Shown: one piece after another, positions 1-10,271 of the stretch | Position numbering within the stretch: the stretch's first letter is position 1 | How the letters are laid out: every line of letters starts with the position of its first letter | Source: Micromonospora chokoriensis | GTDB taxonomy: Bacteria; Actinomycetota; Actinomycetes; Mycobacteriales; Micromonosporaceae | Reading direction: 5' to 3' | Length of the DNA stretch: 64,000 nt | Assembly (NCBI RefSeq): GCF_000718555.1 | Contig: NZ_JOAN01000004.1 | Span: 124,001 to 188,000, forward strand | Made by a program: the position numbers and the translations under genes | Notes under the pieces: generated by a model | Databases searched by the model: none | The model's input: only the letters and a program-made list of their open reading frames with translations | Told to the model about the DNA's origin: nothing

Positions 1-2485
1 TCGCCACGATAGTCACGCCGTCCGGGAGGTCCATCAGCTTGACCCCCATTGTGTTCCGGTCACGCGTACGTCGTACAGGCTTCACCGGAGTCCGAATGAC
101 ACCACCATTGCTGGTGATCGCGAACAGCTCGTCGTCCGGATCGATCACCACCGCGCCAACCAGACCACCGCGCCGTTCGGTGATCTTTGCAGTCAACACG
201 CCCTTACCTCCCCGACCCTGCACCGGGTATTCCTCGATCGGGGTGCGCTTCGCGTATCCCCCGTTCGTGGCCACCAGAACGTCCAAACCTTCCCGCACGA
301 CTTCCATGGCGAGCAGGACGTCGTCGTCCGTGAAGCGCATGCCGATCACGCCCGAGGTGGCCCGGCCCATCGGCCGCAGCGCCTCGTCCGAGGCGTTGAA
401 CCGAATCGCCTGTGCCTTCTCCGAGACCAGCAGCAGGTCGTTCTCCGGCGCAACCAACGCAGCACCGACCAGCTCGTCCTCATCGCGCAGGTTGATCGCG
501 ATGATGCCGCCGGAACGGTTGGAGTCGAACTCCTCGAGCCGCGTCTTCTTCACCAGGCCGTTCTTCGTGGCCAGTACCAGATAGGGGGCTACCTGGTAGT
601 TCGGGATCTCAATGATCTGAGCGATCTGCTCATCGGGCAGGAAGGCGAGCAGGTTGGCCACGTGTTGGCCCTTGGCTACCCTACTGGCCTCCGGCAACTC
701 GTACGCCTTGGCCCGGTACACGCGGCCCTTGTTCGTGAAGAACAGGATCCAGTCGTGGGTCGAGCAGACGAAGAAGTGGCTGACGATGTCGTCCTGCCGC
801 AGCGTGGCGCCACTGACGCCCTTGCCGCCGCGCCGCTGCGAGCGGTACAGATCGACCTTGGTCCGCTTGGCGTACCCGGTCCGGGTGATCGTGACGACCA
901 CGTCCTCGCGGGCGATGAGGTCCTCCATCGAGACCTCGCCGTCGAACGGGATGATCTGCGTCCGACGGTCGTCGCCCCACTTGGCGACGATCTCGCCCAG
1001 CTCCTCCGAGACGATCCTCCGCTGCCGCTCGGGCTTGGCGAGGATGTCCTTGAGGTCGGCGATCTCGATCTCGAGCTTGGCCAGGTCGTCCACGATCCGC
1101 TGCCGCTCCAGGGCGGCGAGCCGGCGCAGCTGCATGTCCAGGATCGCGGTGGCCTGGATCTCGTCGATCTCCAGCAGCCGGATCAGGCCCTGCCGGGCGT
1201 CGTCCACGGTCGGCGACCGCCGGATCAGCGCGATCACCTCGTCCAACGCGTCCAGCGCCTTGCCCAGGCCGCGCAGGATGTGCGCCCGCTCCTCGGCCTT
1301 GCGCAGCCGGAACGCGGTCCGCCGGCGGATCACGTCGATCTGGTGCTCGACGTAGTAGCGGATGAACTGGGCCAGGTTGAGCGTGCGCGGCACCCCGTCG
1401 ACCAGGGCCAGCATGTTGGCGCCGAACGTCTCCTGGAGCTGGGTGTGCTTGTAGAGGTTGTTCAGCACCACCTTCGCGACCGCGTCGCGCTTGAGCACCA
1501 GCACGATCCGCATGCCGGTACGGCCGGAGGACTCGTCGCGGATGTCGGCGATCCCGGCGAGCTTGCCCTCCTTGATCAGCTCGGCGATCCGCTCGGCGAG
1601 GTTGTCCGGGTTGACCTGGTAGGGCAGCTCGCTGACGACCAGGCAGGGTCGACCCCGCTTGTCCTCCTCGACCTCCACCACGGCGCGCATCCGGATCGAG
1701 CCGCGACCGGTGCGGTACGCGTCCTGGATCGCCGTCGTGCCGACGATCAGGCCGTGGGTCGGGAAGTCCGGGCCCTTGACGATGCCGAGCAGGGCTTCGA
1801 GGGTGGTCTCCTCGTCCTCCTCCGGGTGCTCCAGGCACCACTGCACCGCCGCGCCGATCTCCCGCAGGTTGTGCGGCGGGATCTTGGTGGCCATGCCGAC
1901 CGCGATGCCCTCGGAGCCGTTCACCAGAAGGTTGGGGATCCGCGACGGCAGGATGGTGGGCTCCTTGGCCCGGCCGTCGTAGTTGTCCTGCAGGTCGACG
2001 GTGTCCTCGTCGATGTCCCGCAGCATCTCCATCGCGAGGGGGTCGAGCTTGCACTCGGTGTATCGCATGGCTGCGGCCGGGTCGTTACCCGGTGAGCCGA
2101 AGTTGCCGTTGCCGTCGACCAGCGGGTAGCGCAGCGACCAGGGCTGCGCCATGCGGACCAGCGCGTCGTAGATCGCTGAGTCGCCGTGCGGGTGGAACTG
2201 ACCCATCACGTCACCGACGACGCGGGAGCACTTCACGTAGCCGCGGTCCGGACGGTAGCCGGAGTCGAACATCGCGTAGAGGATCTTGCGGTGGACCGGC
2301 TTGAGGCCGTCCCGGACGTCCGGCAGCGCGCGACCGACGATGACGCTCATCGCGTAGTCGAGGTAGGAGCGCTGCATCTCCACCTCGAGCCCGACCGGTT
2401 CGATCCGGTCGTGCGCGACCACCGCGGCGATGGCCTCGGCGGGGACCTCGGGCTCGTTCGGTGTGGACTCGGGAGAATCGGTCAC
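1..2485 (-). CDS. gyrA: DNA gyrase subunit A (3' end outside window)
   Basis: GyrA carries the DNA breakage-reunion activity of gyrase, which introduces negative supercoils with GyrB. About 828 codons are present; the C-terminal end lies beyond position 1. The N-terminal segment shows the quinolone-determining stretch [15 protein letters not shown] with the wild-type-like Ser and Asp, and the catalytic tyrosine in AAMRYTE near residue 140. The GyrA box QRRGGKG lies near residue 550, at the start of the DNA-wrapping C-terminal domain. I chose the GTG start because AAGGG sits six bases upstream. It follows gyrB on the same strand after about 130 bases that contain DnaA-box-like motifs. Confidence 0.97.
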   Translation of the reverse strand, partial: MTDSPESTPNEPEVPAEAIAAVVAHDRIEPVGLEVEMQRSYLDYAMSVIVGRALPDVRDGLKPVHRKILYAMFDSGYRPDRGYVKCSRVVGDVMGQFHPHGDSAIYDALVRMAQPWSLRYPLVDGNGNFGSPGNDPAAAMRYTECKLDPLAMEMLRDIDEDTVDLQDNYDGRAKEPTILPSRIPNLLVNGSEGIAVGMATKIPPHNLREIGAAVQWCLEHPEEDEETTLEALLGIVKGPDFPTHGLIVGTTAIQDAYRTGRGSIRMRAVVEVEEDKRGRPCLVVSELPYQVNPDNLAERIAELIKEGKLAGIADIRDESSGRTGMRIVLVLKRDAVAKVVLNNLYKHTQLQETFGANMLALVDGVPRTLNLAQFIRYYVEHQIDVIRRRTAFRLRKAEERAHILRGLGKALDALDEVIALIRRSPTVDDARQGLIRLLEIDEIQATAILDMQLRRLAALERQRIVDDLAKLEIEIADLKDILAKPERQRRIVSEELGEIVAKWGDDRRTQIIPFDGEVSMEDLIAREDVVVTITRTGYAKRTKVDLYRSQRRGGKGVSGATLRQDDIVSHFFVCSTHDWILFFTNKGRVYRAKAYELPEASRVAKGQHVANLLAFLPDEQIAQIIEIPNYQVAPYLVLATKNGLVKKTRLEEFDSNRSGGIIAINLRDEDELVGAALVAPENDLLLVSEKAQAIRFNASDEALRPMGRATSGVIGMRFTDDDVLLAMEVVREGLDVLVATNGGYAKRTPIEEYPVQGRGGKGVLTAKITERRGGLVGAVVIDPDDELFAITSNGGVIRTPVKPVRRTRDRNTMGVKLMDLPDGVTIVA

Positions 2486-2521
2486 TGTATACCCTTATCA
2501 GACTCAGAGTCGTTTTCGTGC

Positions 2522-2573
2522 TGTGGATAACCGCTGTGGATACCGGCCAAGCTGTGGATAACTCTGTGGACCG
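2522..2573. promoter_or_regulatory. DnaA-box cluster in the gyrB-gyrA gap
   Basis: Four DnaA-box-like motifs lie within 52 bases, all in the same orientation: TGTGGATAA at 2522-2530, TGTGGATAC at 2535-2543, TGTGGATAA at 2553-2561, and the start of a fourth (TGTGGACC) at 2565. Two are exact complements of TTATCCACA. They occupy the short space between the gyrB stop and the gyrA ribosome-binding site, so DnaA binding there could affect gyrA expression. That role is inferred. Confidence 0.7.
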
Positions 2574-2615
2574 CCGGATCGGCCGGGCAGTGCCCGGCCG
2601 ACCCACCGCAGTCCG

Positions 2616-4562
2616 TCAGATGTCCAGGAACCGCACGTCCTTGGCGTTGCGCTGAATGAACGACCGGCGCGCCTCGACGTCCTCACCCATCAGCACACTG
2701 AACAACTCGTCGGCGGTCGCCGCGTCGTCGAGAGTGACCTGACGCAGGGTACGCGTCGCCGGGTTCATCGTGGTTTCCCACAGCTCGGGGTAGTTCATCT
2801 CGCCGAGGCCCTTGAAGCGCTGAATGTCGTCCGGCTTGGCGTTCGGCTTCTTCTGCTGGCGCAGCGCGATCAGGCCGTCCCGCTCGCGGTCGGAGTACGC
2901 GTACTGGGCGTCGTCGCCCTTCTTGTTCCACTTGATCTTGTAGAGCGGCGGGGCGGCCAGGTAGACGTGCCCCATCTCGACAAGCGGACGCATGAAGCGG
3001 AACAGCAGGGTGAGCAGCAGCGTCTGGATGTGCTGACCGTCGACGTCCGCGTCGGCCATCAGCACCACCTTGTGGTACCGCAGCTTCTCCATGTCGAAGT
3101 CGTCGTGGATGCCGGTGCCCAGGGCGGTGATCAGCGCCTGGACCTCGTTGTTCTTCAGTACCCGGTCGATCCGGGCCTTCTCCACGTTGAGGATCTTGCC
3201 GCGGATCGGCAGGATCGCCTGGGTCCGTGGGTCGCGGCCCTGCTTGGCCGAGCCGCCGGCCGAGTCACCCTCGACGATGAACACCTCGGACTCGCGCGGG
3301 TCGGTCGACTGGCAGTCGGCCAGCTTGCCCGGCATCGAGCCGGACTCCAGCAGCGACTTGCGCCGGGCCAGCTTGCGCGCCTGCTGCGCGGCGATCCGGG
3401 CCCGCGCGGCCTGGGACGCCTTCGTGATGATCATCTTGGCCTCGGCCGGGTTACGGTCGAACCAGTCGACCAGCCGGTCGTTGCAGACCCGCTGCACGAA
3501 GCTCTTCACCGGCGTGTTGCCCAGCTTGGTCTTGGTCTGGCCCTCGAACTGCGGGTTGGCCAGCTTGACCGAGATGATCGCCGCGAGACCCTCGCGGATG
3601 TCCTCGCCGGAGAGCTTCTCGTCACCCTTGAGCAGCTTCTTGTCGGTGCCGTACCGGTTGACCACGCTGGTCAGCGCGGACCGGAAGCCCTCCTCGTGGG
3701 TGCCGCCCTCGTGCGTGTTGATCGTGTTGGCGAAGGTGTAGACCGACTCGCCGTACGACTCGTTCCACTGCATGGCGATCTCGAGCGACATGCCCTCCTC
3801 TTCGGCCTCGAACTCGACCACGGTCTTGTGGATCGGGCTCTTCGAGGCGTTGAGGTGGCGGACGAAGTCGGCGATGCCGCCCTCGTAGTAGAAGGTGACC
3901 TCGCGCTGCCGGCCGTCCTCCTCCTCGGCCACCCGCTCGTCGAGCAGGTGGATGCGCAGGGCGCGGTTGAGGAAGGCCATCTCCTGCAGACGCCGGTAGA
4001 TCGTCTGGAAGTCGAAGTCGACGGTCTCGAAGATGTCGGCGTCGGGCCAGAAGGAGACCGCCGAACCGCTGCGGTCGGTGGTCTCGCCCTTGTCCAGTGG
4101 GCCGGGCTTGGAGTAGTCGTACTTCTGCCGCCAGACGAAGCCGGACTTGTGGATCTCCACGGCCATCCGGGTGGAGAGCGCGTTCACCACGGAGACACCG
4201 ACGCCGTGCAGACCGCCGGAGACCGCGTACGCCTTGCCGTCGAACTTGCCACCCGCGTGCAGCACGGTCAGCGCGACCTCGACACCCGGCTTCTTGAGCT
4301 TCGGGTGGAGGTCGACCGGGAAACCACGGCCGTTGTCGGTGACCCGGACGCCGCCGTCGGCGAGCAGCACCACGTCGATGGTGTCGCAGTATCCGGCCAG
4401 CGCCTCGTCGACCGCGTTGTCGACGACCTCCCAGACGAGGTGGTGCAGACCGCGCTCGCCGGTGGACCCGATGTACATACCGGGCCGCTTGCGAACCGCC
4501 TCCAGCCCCTCGAGAACGGTGATCGACTCTGCGCCGTACTCCTGCTTGTCCTGCGCTGCCAC
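2616..4562 (-). CDS. gyrB: DNA gyrase subunit B
   Basis: GyrB is the ATPase subunit of gyrase. From the GTG at 4562 the protein is 648 residues, usual for actinobacteria, and begins [13 protein letters not shown] before the conserved [14 protein letters not shown] segment. The GHKL ATPase motif [14 protein letters not shown] and the TOPRIM motif [14 protein letters not shown] are intact. The frame stays open about 260 bases further upstream, but that extension is Arg/Pro-rich and unlike any GyrB, so I reject the longer start. It is transcribed towards gyrA and is probably cotranscribed with it. Its start faces a 520-base divergent region. Confidence 0.97.
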   Translation of the reverse strand: MAAQDKQEYGAESITVLEGLEAVRKRPGMYIGSTGERGLHHLVWEVVDNAVDEALAGYCDTIDVVLLADGGVRVTDNGRGFPVDLHPKLKKPGVEVALTVLHAGGKFDGKAYAVSGGLHGVGVSVVNALSTRMAVEIHKSGFVWRQKYDYSKPGPLDKGETTDRSGSAVSFWPDADIFETVDFDFQTIYRRLQEMAFLNRALRIHLLDERVAEEEDGRQREVTFYYEGGIADFVRHLNASKSPIHKTVVEFEAEEEGMSLEIAMQWNESYGESVYTFANTINTHEGGTHEEGFRSALTSVVNRYGTDKKLLKGDEKLSGEDIREGLAAIISVKLANPQFEGQTKTKLGNTPVKSFVQRVCNDRLVDWFDRNPAEAKMIITKASQAARARIAAQQARKLARRKSLLESGSMPGKLADCQSTDPRESEVFIVEGDSAGGSAKQGRDPRTQAILPIRGKILNVEKARIDRVLKNNEVQALITALGTGIHDDFDMEKLRYHKVVLMADADVDGQHIQTLLLTLLFRFMRPLVEMGHVYLAAPPLYKIKWNKKGDDAQYAYSDRERDGLIALRQQKKPNAKPDDIQRFKGLGEMNYPELWETTMNPATRTLRQVTLDDAATADELFSVLMGEDVEARRSFIQRNAKDVRFLDI

Positions 4563-5082
4563 CCTCGGCCACTTTCTCGCGTCAGCCGCGCCGGTAGGGC
4601 GCGTCGGGCGCGGGTTCGGCGGACAGGACGCGACGTCGGCGCGCGGACCGGTGCCGGAGACCTCCGGACAGCGGGTCGAACGCGCCGGTCGCCGCGGTTG
4701 CCCGCGGATCGCGATCGGCTCGACCCGACGTGGAGAATGAATCTGGGCCAGCGGCCCCGTCCCACTCCCGCACCGGGTCTTCGTCTCGCTGTCAATCCTA
4801 CTGTGCGCGGGAGACAGAACCACCACTCGGCACCCTCAGAGAGGCGGCTGAGAAGTCCATAGCCGGCAGAACCCCGCCGCCCACGACTCCCCCCACACGC
4901 CAGGCTCCGATCGCACGCGCCGCACCCGAACGGGTTGACCCGCGGTCGGGTGGGTCGGGGGTCGCGGACAAAGCGTCCGTGCCGTACGTTTGCGGCGCCC
5001 CGGAACCTGGCTTGATCTTTACCGGCTGGAACCGGGACGATCGACTCGATCGACCCGATAAGCGCTCTTGAAGAGGTGACAG
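4563..5082. other. divergent intergenic region upstream of gyrB
   Basis: These 520 bases separate gyrB (minus) from the next plus-strand gene and should hold both promoters. A minus-strand TAGGAT at 4795-4800 is a possible -10 for gyrB, but no convincing -35 pairs with it. I see no RNA gene, repeat or DnaA box. The open frames across it are low-complexity read-through of gyrB. Confidence 0.5.
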
Positions 5083-5637
5083 ATGGGGCTGGACAACGTC
5101 GCGGTGCACTGGCCGCGGACCGGCCGCTTCTACGATCCGGTCGCGCCGGCCGAGTTCGTCGACTTCGGCGAGATCGTCGACCTACCGCGGATCTCCGCGC
5201 CGACTGCGGCGCTGGCCGAGCTCATCGCCAAGACCGGCACCATCCGGGCGACCGCGTACACCGAGTTGGTGGATCTGCTCCTCGGCCTGGAAGGTGTGTT
5301 GTACGCCACAGACGCCGCCGCCGAGGACGAGGACCCGGTGATCGACCCGGACGGCTGCTCCTGGATCGCGAGCGGCATCGAGAGGTTCGTGACCGGGCAC
5401 CGCGAGCACGGCGAGGCGGTCACCTTCGAGTCGGTGAGCACCGTGCTGCGTTCTCTGCTCGGCGACGGCAGGTTGGCCGAACAGCAACTGCGGTGGCTGG
5501 AGAGCCGGCTCGACGCTCTGCGTGACGAGCGCGGTGACCCGCCGCAGTGGAACTTCACCTGCGCCGAGTTGGGCGTGCTGGCGGCCTTCTATCGGCGCTG
5601 TGCCGAGCGTGGGTTCGCCGTCTACGCCGACGCCTGA
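5083..5637 (+). CDS. hypothetical protein, 184 aa
   Basis: I do not recognise a family. The protein is acidic, mostly alpha-helical by composition, without signal peptide, membrane segment or cysteine motif. An acidic patch (DAAAEDEDPVIDPDG) lies near the middle, and the C-terminal part reads like a helical bundle rich in Leu, Arg and Glu. The ATG at 5083 is preceded by AGAGGTGACAG, a good ribosome-binding site. Codon use matches the neighbours, so it is probably a real gene. Its last 16 bases overlap the end of the convergent ohrR-like gene tail to tail. Confidence 0.8.
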   Translation: MGLDNVAVHWPRTGRFYDPVAPAEFVDFGEIVDLPRISAPTAALAELIAKTGTIRATAYTELVDLLLGLEGVLYATDAAAEDEDPVIDPDGCSWIASGIERFVTGHREHGEAVTFESVSTVLRSLLGDGRLAEQQLRWLESRLDALRDERGDPPQWNFTCAELGVLAAFYRRCAERGFAVYADA

Positions 5638-6110
5638 GCCGCCGCGTCGGTCGCCGAGGCGGCCGGTCCGTTGGCGGCCGCGATCAGCTGCGTGAGCACC
5701 GCGTGCAGGTGTTGCAGGTCCGCGACGGGCAGCCCGAGCCGCTGCACGATCGCGGCCGGGATCAGCTCTGCCTGACTCCGTAGCGCGGCACCGCTGGCGG
5801 TGAGGGTGATGGCGAGGCTGCGCTCGTCACTCCGGTCGCGTTCCCGGCGCAGGTAACCGGCCGCTTCCAGCCTCTTGAGCAGGGGTGACAGCGTGCCCGG
5901 GTCGAGCTGGAGCAGGCGGCTGAGGTCACGACCGGAGAGCGGCGCGTGCTGCCAGAGCGCCAACATCACCAGGTACTGCGGGTGGGTCAGACCCATCGGT
6001 TCGAGCAGCGGCCGGTAGACGGCCACCACGCTGCGCGCGGCCACCGAGAGGGCGAAACAGACCTGCTGCTCCAGTGCCAGCGGGTCGACGCCGCCCGGTC
6101 GTTCGCTCAT
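5622..6110 (-). CDS. ohrR: OhrR-type MarR family peroxide-sensing regulator
   Basis: A 162-residue winged-helix repressor. The N-terminal stretch LEQQVCFALSVAARSVVAVYRPLLEPMGLTHPQYLVMLALW closely follows the OhrR pattern, including the early cysteine that OhrR proteins oxidise when sensing organic hydroperoxides. The recognition-helix and wing region (DPGTLSPLLKRLEAAGYLRRERD) is typical of MarR proteins. The ATG at 6110 follows GAGAGAGGGC. A perfect inverted repeat at 6150-6178 lies just upstream and is a likely autoregulatory operator. No ohr peroxidase gene is adjacent; the divergent gene codes for a small basic protein. The Ala-rich C-terminal tail is unusual but plausible. Confidence 0.85.
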   Translation of the reverse strand: MSERPGGVDPLALEQQVCFALSVAARSVVAVYRPLLEPMGLTHPQYLVMLALWQHAPLSGRDLSRLLQLDPGTLSPLLKRLEAAGYLRRERDRSDERSLAITLTASGAALRSQAELIPAAIVQRLGLPVADLQHLHAVLTQLIAAANGPAASATDAAAQASA

Positions 6111-6149
6111 CGGTTGCCCTCTCTCCGCACGATGACTATGGTACCGATC

Positions 6150-6178
6150 ATTGGTACACCAACCATTGGTGTACCAAT
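6150..6178. promoter_or_regulatory. probable OhrR operator, perfect inverted repeat
   Basis: Two exact 13-base arms, ATTGGTACACCAA and TTGGTGTACCAAT, are separated by three bases. An extra half-site TGGTAC lies at about 6139-6144. The repeat sits 40 bases before the ohrR-like start and about 65 bases before the divergent small gene, so binding could control both. The AT-rich core in GC-rich DNA fits a MarR-family operator. Confidence 0.75.
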
Positions 6179-6242
6179 ACTCTGCTCGTGCGAAGGCGAG
6201 ACGCGGCGGGCGAGACGCGGCGAGGCGAAAAGAGGGCGGCAG

Positions 6243-6470
6243 ATGAGCGAGGACAGCGCGGTCACCAGAGCCCCGGGCGAGGGTGGCCGACTGATGCGCT
6301 GGGCCTATCGGCACCTGGCCGGCCCGGCCGAGGGTGTGCAAGGCGCGGTGCAGGGCGGCTCGGCCGAGGCCCGCGAGGCGTGGAAACGCGACCTGGCCGA
6401 GCGCAAACGCTTTACCCAGGAGCAGCGGGAACGAAAGCGGGCAGCCCGCGAGGCCGACCGGCGCGGCTGA
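6243..6470 (+). CDS. small basic hypothetical protein, 75 aa
   Basis: The protein has no recognised family. It is strongly charged, with a C-terminal half made almost entirely of Lys, Arg, Glu and Gln (RDLAERKRFTQEQRERKRAA), consistent with one long amphipathic helix. There is no membrane segment. The ATG is preceded by AGAGGGCGGCAG. It is divergent from the OhrR-like gene and shares its operator region, so it may be part of that regulator's response. It ends nine bases before the convergent dciA stop. Confidence 0.65.
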   Translation: MSEDSAVTRAPGEGGRLMRWAYRHLAGPAEGVQGAVQGGSAEAREAWKRDLAERKRFTQEQRERKRAAREADRRG

Positions 6471-6479
6471 GTAGCCGGC

Positions 6480-7085
6480 TCAGCCGTACGTGTCGCGGGG
6501 GCCCCGGCCGCGTACCCGGCGCGGCCCCTTCCCCCAGGAGGGCGCGGCCGGGCCGTGGATGTGCAGCTTGCGCACCACGTTGTGGCCGACCTCGCTGGCG
6601 ATCTGCTTGAGCAGCGAGCCGGCGAGCAGCCGCAGCTGGGTGGCCCAGGCGGTCGAGCGCGCCTCCACGGTCAGCTCGCCGTTCTCCAACTTCACCGGGC
6701 GGCTGTTCTGCGCGACCTCCGCGCCGACGACCCGCTCCCAGGCGCCGAAGACGGTGGCCTCGGCCGCCGGCTGCTGCCAGCCACGCGCCTTCATCAGCCG
6801 GTTCAGCACGGCACCGAGCGGCTGCGGGTCGCGCGGGTCGGGGCCGGGGCCGGAGTAGCCGCGCAGCCGCCGCCCGGAGCCGCCGGCAGCGTCACCGCCA
6901 CTGGGGGTACGCCGGGCTCGGGCCGCCGCCTGCCGCCGCGACAGCGCCGCGTCGAGCACCGCCCGGGCCAGCTCCGGCCCGCTTGCGGCCGCCGCCGCCT
7001 CACCGCCCGCCGATTCCGCCTTGGCAGTACGCGCAGCCGGGCTGTCGCCTGCCGCCTGCCGATCGGTGCCTGGCTTATCCGACAC
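6480..7085 (-). CDS. dciA: DciA-type replicative helicase operator (DUF721)
   Basis: DUF721/DciA proteins are the ancestral bacterial partners that help load the DnaB helicase. The protein is about 201 residues: a disordered Ala/Gly/Arg-rich N-terminal half, then the KH-like DUF721 domain ([61 protein letters not shown], split here only by my reading). The C-terminal tail is basic, ending [13 protein letters not shown]. The GTG start at 7085 overlaps the recF stop by 11 bases, so translation is probably coupled. The recF-dciA-gyrB order is the standard actinobacterial arrangement. dnaB is encoded in the same window at 53675. Confidence 0.85.
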   Translation of the reverse strand: MSDKPGTDRQAAGDSPAARTAKAESAGGEAAAAASGPELARAVLDAALSRRQAAARARRTPSGGDAAGGSGRRLRGYSGPGPDPRDPQPLGAVLNRLMKARGWQQPAAEATVFGAWERVVGAEVAQNSRPVKLENGELTVEARSTAWATQLRLLAGSLLKQIASEVGHNVVRKLHIHGPAAPSWGKGPRRVRGRGPRDTYG

Positions 7086-8208
7086 GGCGTACCGTCCCTT
7101 CGCCGACCTGGTAGCGGGTGCCGCGCAGGGCGGCCGGCACGTCGTCGTCCACCGCGCAGGTGACAAGCAGCTGACTCGCCCCACCGACCAGCTCCGCCAA
7201 CCGCTCCCGGCGGCCGGTGTCCAACTCGGCGAAGACGTCGTCGAGCACCAGCACCGGCTCGATGCCGTCGGCGCGCAACAGGTCGTACCCGGCCAGCCGC
7301 AGCGCGAGCGCGAACGACCACGACTCGCCGTGGCTGGCGTACCCCTTGGCCGGCAGTGGGCCGAGACTCAGCGCCAACTCGTCGCGGTGTGGGCCGACCA
7401 GGGTGGTGCCCCGCTCGATCTCGGCGGAGCGGGACGAGGCCAGGGCTGCCATCAGCGCCTCGGCCAGCGTGGCCCGGTCGGTGGTCGGCTCGGCCAGCTC
7501 GATCGAGGGCCGGTAGACGATGCTCGCCGCGCCTCGACCGGCGGCGACCGCGTCGTACGCCTTGGCGACGTGCGGGGTGAGCGCGGCCACGAGTTCCAGG
7601 CGGCCGGCGAGCAGCTCCGCGCCATGCTGGGCCAGGTGGGTGTCCCAGACGGCGAGAGTGCCGAGGTCTCCGCCCCGATTCCCACCGGTCTTGCGAGCCA
7701 GGTACGCGGTGCGCAGCAGAGCGTTGCGCTGCTTGACGACCCGCTCGTAGTCGGCCCGCACCCCGGCGTACCGGGGCTGCCGATTGACCAGCAGGTCGTC
7801 CAGGTAGCGGCGGCGCTCGGCCGGGTCGCCCCGGACCAACTCAAGATCTTCCGGGGCGAAGAGCACAAGCCGGAGCGCCCCGAGCACGTCCCGGGCCCGC
7901 CGCGCCGGTGAGCGACCCAGCCGGGCCCGGTTGGCCTTGCCCGGCACGATCTCCAACTCGACCAGGAGTTCCCGGCCGTCGTGCACCACCGCGCAGCGGA
8001 TCACCGCCGACGTGGCGCCCATCCGGACCAGAGGCGCGTCGGTGGCGACCCGGTGCGAGTCCAGGGTCGCCACGTAGCCCAGCGCCTCGACGAGGTTGGT
8101 CTTGCCGACGCCGTTGGCGCCGATCAGGACGTTCGCCCCCGGCTGGAGGTCGACCGCCACCCGCTCGTACGAGCGGAAGTCGACCAGTTCCAGCCGGTGA
8201 ACGTACAC
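7075..8208 (-). CDS. recF: DNA replication and repair protein RecF
   Basis: RecF is an SMC-like ATPase that acts with RecO and RecR at single-strand gaps. From the GTG at 8208 it has 377 residues, the usual length. The protein opens [16 protein letters not shown] and carries the Walker A motif [10 protein letters not shown] near residue 35. The ABC signature region lies later ([16 protein letters not shown]) and the Walker B segment is [13 protein letters not shown]. The frame is open upstream but would overlap gnd, so I prefer the GTG start. It follows gnd by 16 bases that include a DnaA-box-like TGTGGATAC, and it overlaps dciA. Confidence 0.95.
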   Translation of the reverse strand: MYVHRLELVDFRSYERVAVDLQPGANVLIGANGVGKTNLVEALGYVATLDSHRVATDAPLVRMGATSAVIRCAVVHDGRELLVELEIVPGKANRARLGRSPARRARDVLGALRLVLFAPEDLELVRGDPAERRRYLDDLLVNRQPRYAGVRADYERVVKQRNALLRTAYLARKTGGNRGGDLGTLAVWDTHLAQHGAELLAGRLELVAALTPHVAKAYDAVAAGRGAASIVYRPSIELAEPTTDRATLAEALMAALASSRSAEIERGTTLVGPHRDELALSLGPLPAKGYASHGESWSFALALRLAGYDLLRADGIEPVLVLDDVFAELDTGRRERLAELVGGASQLLVTCAVDDDVPAALRGTRYQVGEGTVRRVG

Positions 8209-8224
8209 AGGTTGTGGATACCGC

Positions 8225-9097
8225 TCAGCGCTTGTGGACGGCGTGGCCGCCGAACTGCTGACGCAGCGCGGCAACGGCCTTCATGGCGGGCGAGTCATCC
8301 TGTCGCGAGGTGAACCGGGCGAACAGCGAGGCGGTGATGACGTTCAGCGGCACGGCCAGCCGGACCGCCTCGTCGACCGTCCACCGGCCCTCGCCGGTGT
8401 CCTCCGTGTAGCCGCTCAGGTCGGCCAGCTCCGGGTCCTCGTCGAGTGCGCGGTCCAGCAGGTCGAGCAGCCAGGAGCGGACGACGGTGCCCTCTCGCCA
8501 GGACTTGATGACGCCCGGCACGTTGGTGACCAGCTCGGAGGCGGCCATCAGCTCGTAGCCCTCGGCGTAGGCGTGCATCAGGCCGTACTCGATGCCGTTG
8601 TGCACCATCTTCGAGTAGTGCCCGGCGCCGACGGGGCCGGCGTGCACGAAGCCGAACTCACCCTCCGGCTTGAGCGCGTTGAAGATCGGCATGAGGCGGT
8701 CCACGTGCTCCTGGGCGCCGCCGACCATCAGCCCGTAGCCGTTCTGCCGGCCCCAGACGCCGCCGGAGACGCCGACGTCGACGTAGCCGATGCCCAGCTC
8801 GTTGAGCCGCTCGGCCCGGGGGGCGTCGTCGCTGAAGCGCGAGTTGCCGCCGTCGATGATGATGTCGCCCTCACCGAGCACCTCGGCGAGTTCGTCGATG
8901 GTGGCGTCGGTGACACCGGCGGGCACCATGACCCAGACGGCGCGCGGGGACTCGAGCTTCTCCGCCAGGCCCGCGATGGTCGCAACGTCGCTCAGCTGGG
9001 CGTTGTGGTCGAAGCCGACGACTTCGTGACCAGCGGCACGAAGCCGCTCCCGCATGTTGCCGCCCATCCGGCCGAGTCCTACTAGGCCGAGCTGCAT
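8225..9097 (-). CDS. gnd: 6-phosphogluconate dehydrogenase (decarboxylating)
   Basis: This enzyme oxidises 6-phosphogluconate to ribulose 5-phosphate and CO2 in the pentose phosphate pathway. At 290 residues it belongs to the short GntZ/YqeC-like class rather than the long E. coli Gnd class. The nucleotide-binding motif [12 protein letters not shown] is at residues 4-15. The substrate-binding motif [10 protein letters not shown] and the catalytic-lysine segment [16 protein letters not shown] are intact. A clear GGAGG precedes the ATG. It lies between dnaN and recF, a conserved position in many actinobacteria without an obvious functional link to replication. Confidence 0.95.
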   Translation of the reverse strand: MQLGLVGLGRMGGNMRERLRAAGHEVVGFDHNAQLSDVATIAGLAEKLESPRAVWVMVPAGVTDATIDELAEVLGEGDIIIDGGNSRFSDDAPRAERLNELGIGYVDVGVSGGVWGRQNGYGLMVGGAQEHVDRLMPIFNALKPEGEFGFVHAGPVGAGHYSKMVHNGIEYGLMHAYAEGYELMAASELVTNVPGVIKSWREGTVVRSWLLDLLDRALDEDPELADLSGYTEDTGEGRWTVDEAVRLAVPLNVITASLFARFTSRQDDSPAMKAVAALRQQFGGHAVHKR

Positions 9098-9137
9098 GTG
9101 TTTCTACCTCCGTGGATCTGGGTGTTGCTTGGCACGA

Positions 9138-10271
9138 TCAGCGAGACACGCGGATCGGCATGATGAGGTACCGGTACCCCGGAATGACCTCGCCATCCTC
9201 GCCAGCGGGAGAGATCACCGCGGGCTTGAAGGCGTCGACGAAGGAGAGCACGGCCGTCTGGGAGCCCAGGTTTGCCAGACCGTCGATGAGGTACTGAGGG
9301 TTGAAGCCGATGGTCAGCGCGTCACCGGTGAAGGTGGCCTCCATCGCCTCGCTGGCCCGTGCCTCCTCGGAACCACCGGCCTCGACCACCAGGCCGTCGG
9401 CGCTGAAGCTGAGCAGCACCGGGGTGGTCCGTTCGGCGACCAGCGCGACCCGCTTGACCACCTCGATCAGCGTGCTGACCGGCACTCGGGCCGCGGCGTT
9501 GTGGGTGGCCGGGAAGAGCGACCGCACCGGCGGGTAGTTGGCGCCGTCGAGCAGGCGGCTGGTGGTGCGGCGGGTGCCGCCCGCCAGGCCGACCATGCCC
9601 TCGCCAGCGGCGCCCTGAGCAAGGGCGAGCGTGACCTCGCCGCCGATCGGGCCGAGAGCCTTGGCGGTGTCGTTCAGGGTGCGCGCCGGCACCAGGGCGT
9701 TGATGCTCACGTCGGGGTCGTCCGGCCGCCACTGGATCTCGCGCAGGGCCAACCGGTAACGGTCGGTCGCCAGCATCGACAGCGTGCTGCCGGAGAGCTC
9801 GACGCGGACGCCGGTCATCATCGGCAGCGTCTCGTCCCGGCCGGCCGCGATGGCCACCTGGGACACCGCGGTGGCGAACGCGGCGGCGTCGACAGTGCCG
9901 GCGCTCTGCGGCATCTCGGGCAGCGCTGGGTAATCCTCCACCGGCATGGTGGGCAGGGTGAACCGGGCGCTGCCGCAGACCAACTCGAGGTGCGCGCCGA
10001 CCGCGGCGATGTCGACCGGCTTGGCCGGCAACGCCTTGGTGATCTCGGCGAGCAGGCGGCCGGAGACGAGGGCGGCGCCGTCGGCGTCACCCTGCACCTC
10101 GACGGTCACCTGGCTGGAGACCTCGTAGTCGAACCCGGAGACCCGCAGGTTGCCATCGGTGACGCGGAGCATCACCCCGGCGAGCACCGGTACGGATGGC
10201 CGGTTGGGCAGGCTCTTCGCGGTCCACGCCACGGCCTCGGCGAGCGCGTCGCGCTCCACTCGGAACTTCAT
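9138..10271 (-). CDS. dnaN: DNA polymerase III sliding clamp (beta subunit)
   Basis: The beta clamp forms a ring that tethers the replicative polymerase to DNA. The protein has 377 residues and three repeated clamp domains. It starts MKFRVERDALAEAVAWTAKSLPNRPSVPVLAG and ends PGYRYLIMPIRVSR, the standard clamp C-terminus. The ATG at 10271 has GGAGG six bases upstream. An open extension further upstream runs into oriC and is rejected. The gene starts right at the edge of oriC and is followed 40 bases later by gnd. Confidence 0.97.
   Translation of the reverse strand: MKFRVERDALAEAVAWTAKSLPNRPSVPVLAGVMLRVTDGNLRVSGFDYEVSSQVTVEVQGDADGAALVSGRLLAEITKALPAKPVDIAAVGAHLELVCGSARFTLPTMPVEDYPALPEMPQSAGTVDAAAFATAVSQVAIAAGRDETLPMMTGVRVELSGSTLSMLATDRYRLALREIQWRPDDPDVSINALVPARTLNDTAKALGPIGGEVTLALAQGAAGEGMVGLAGGTRRTTSRLLDGANYPPVRSLFPATHNAAARVPVSTLIEVVKRVALVAERTTPVLLSFSADGLVVEAGGSEEARASEAMEATFTGDALTIGFNPQYLIDGLANLGSQTAVLSFVDAFKPAVISPAGEDGEVIPGYRYLIMPIRVSR

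Noticed and set aside
654..2095. Long plus-strand frames opposite gyrA and gyrB (for example 662-2095 and 2967-4862)
   Set aside because: They are antisense shadows caused by high-GC codon bias, with low-complexity translations and real genes opposite.
2616..4826. A 736-residue GyrB with a long N-terminal extension
   Set aside because: The extra 88 residues are Arg/Pro/Ser-rich and unlike GyrB; the GTG at 4562 gives the family start.
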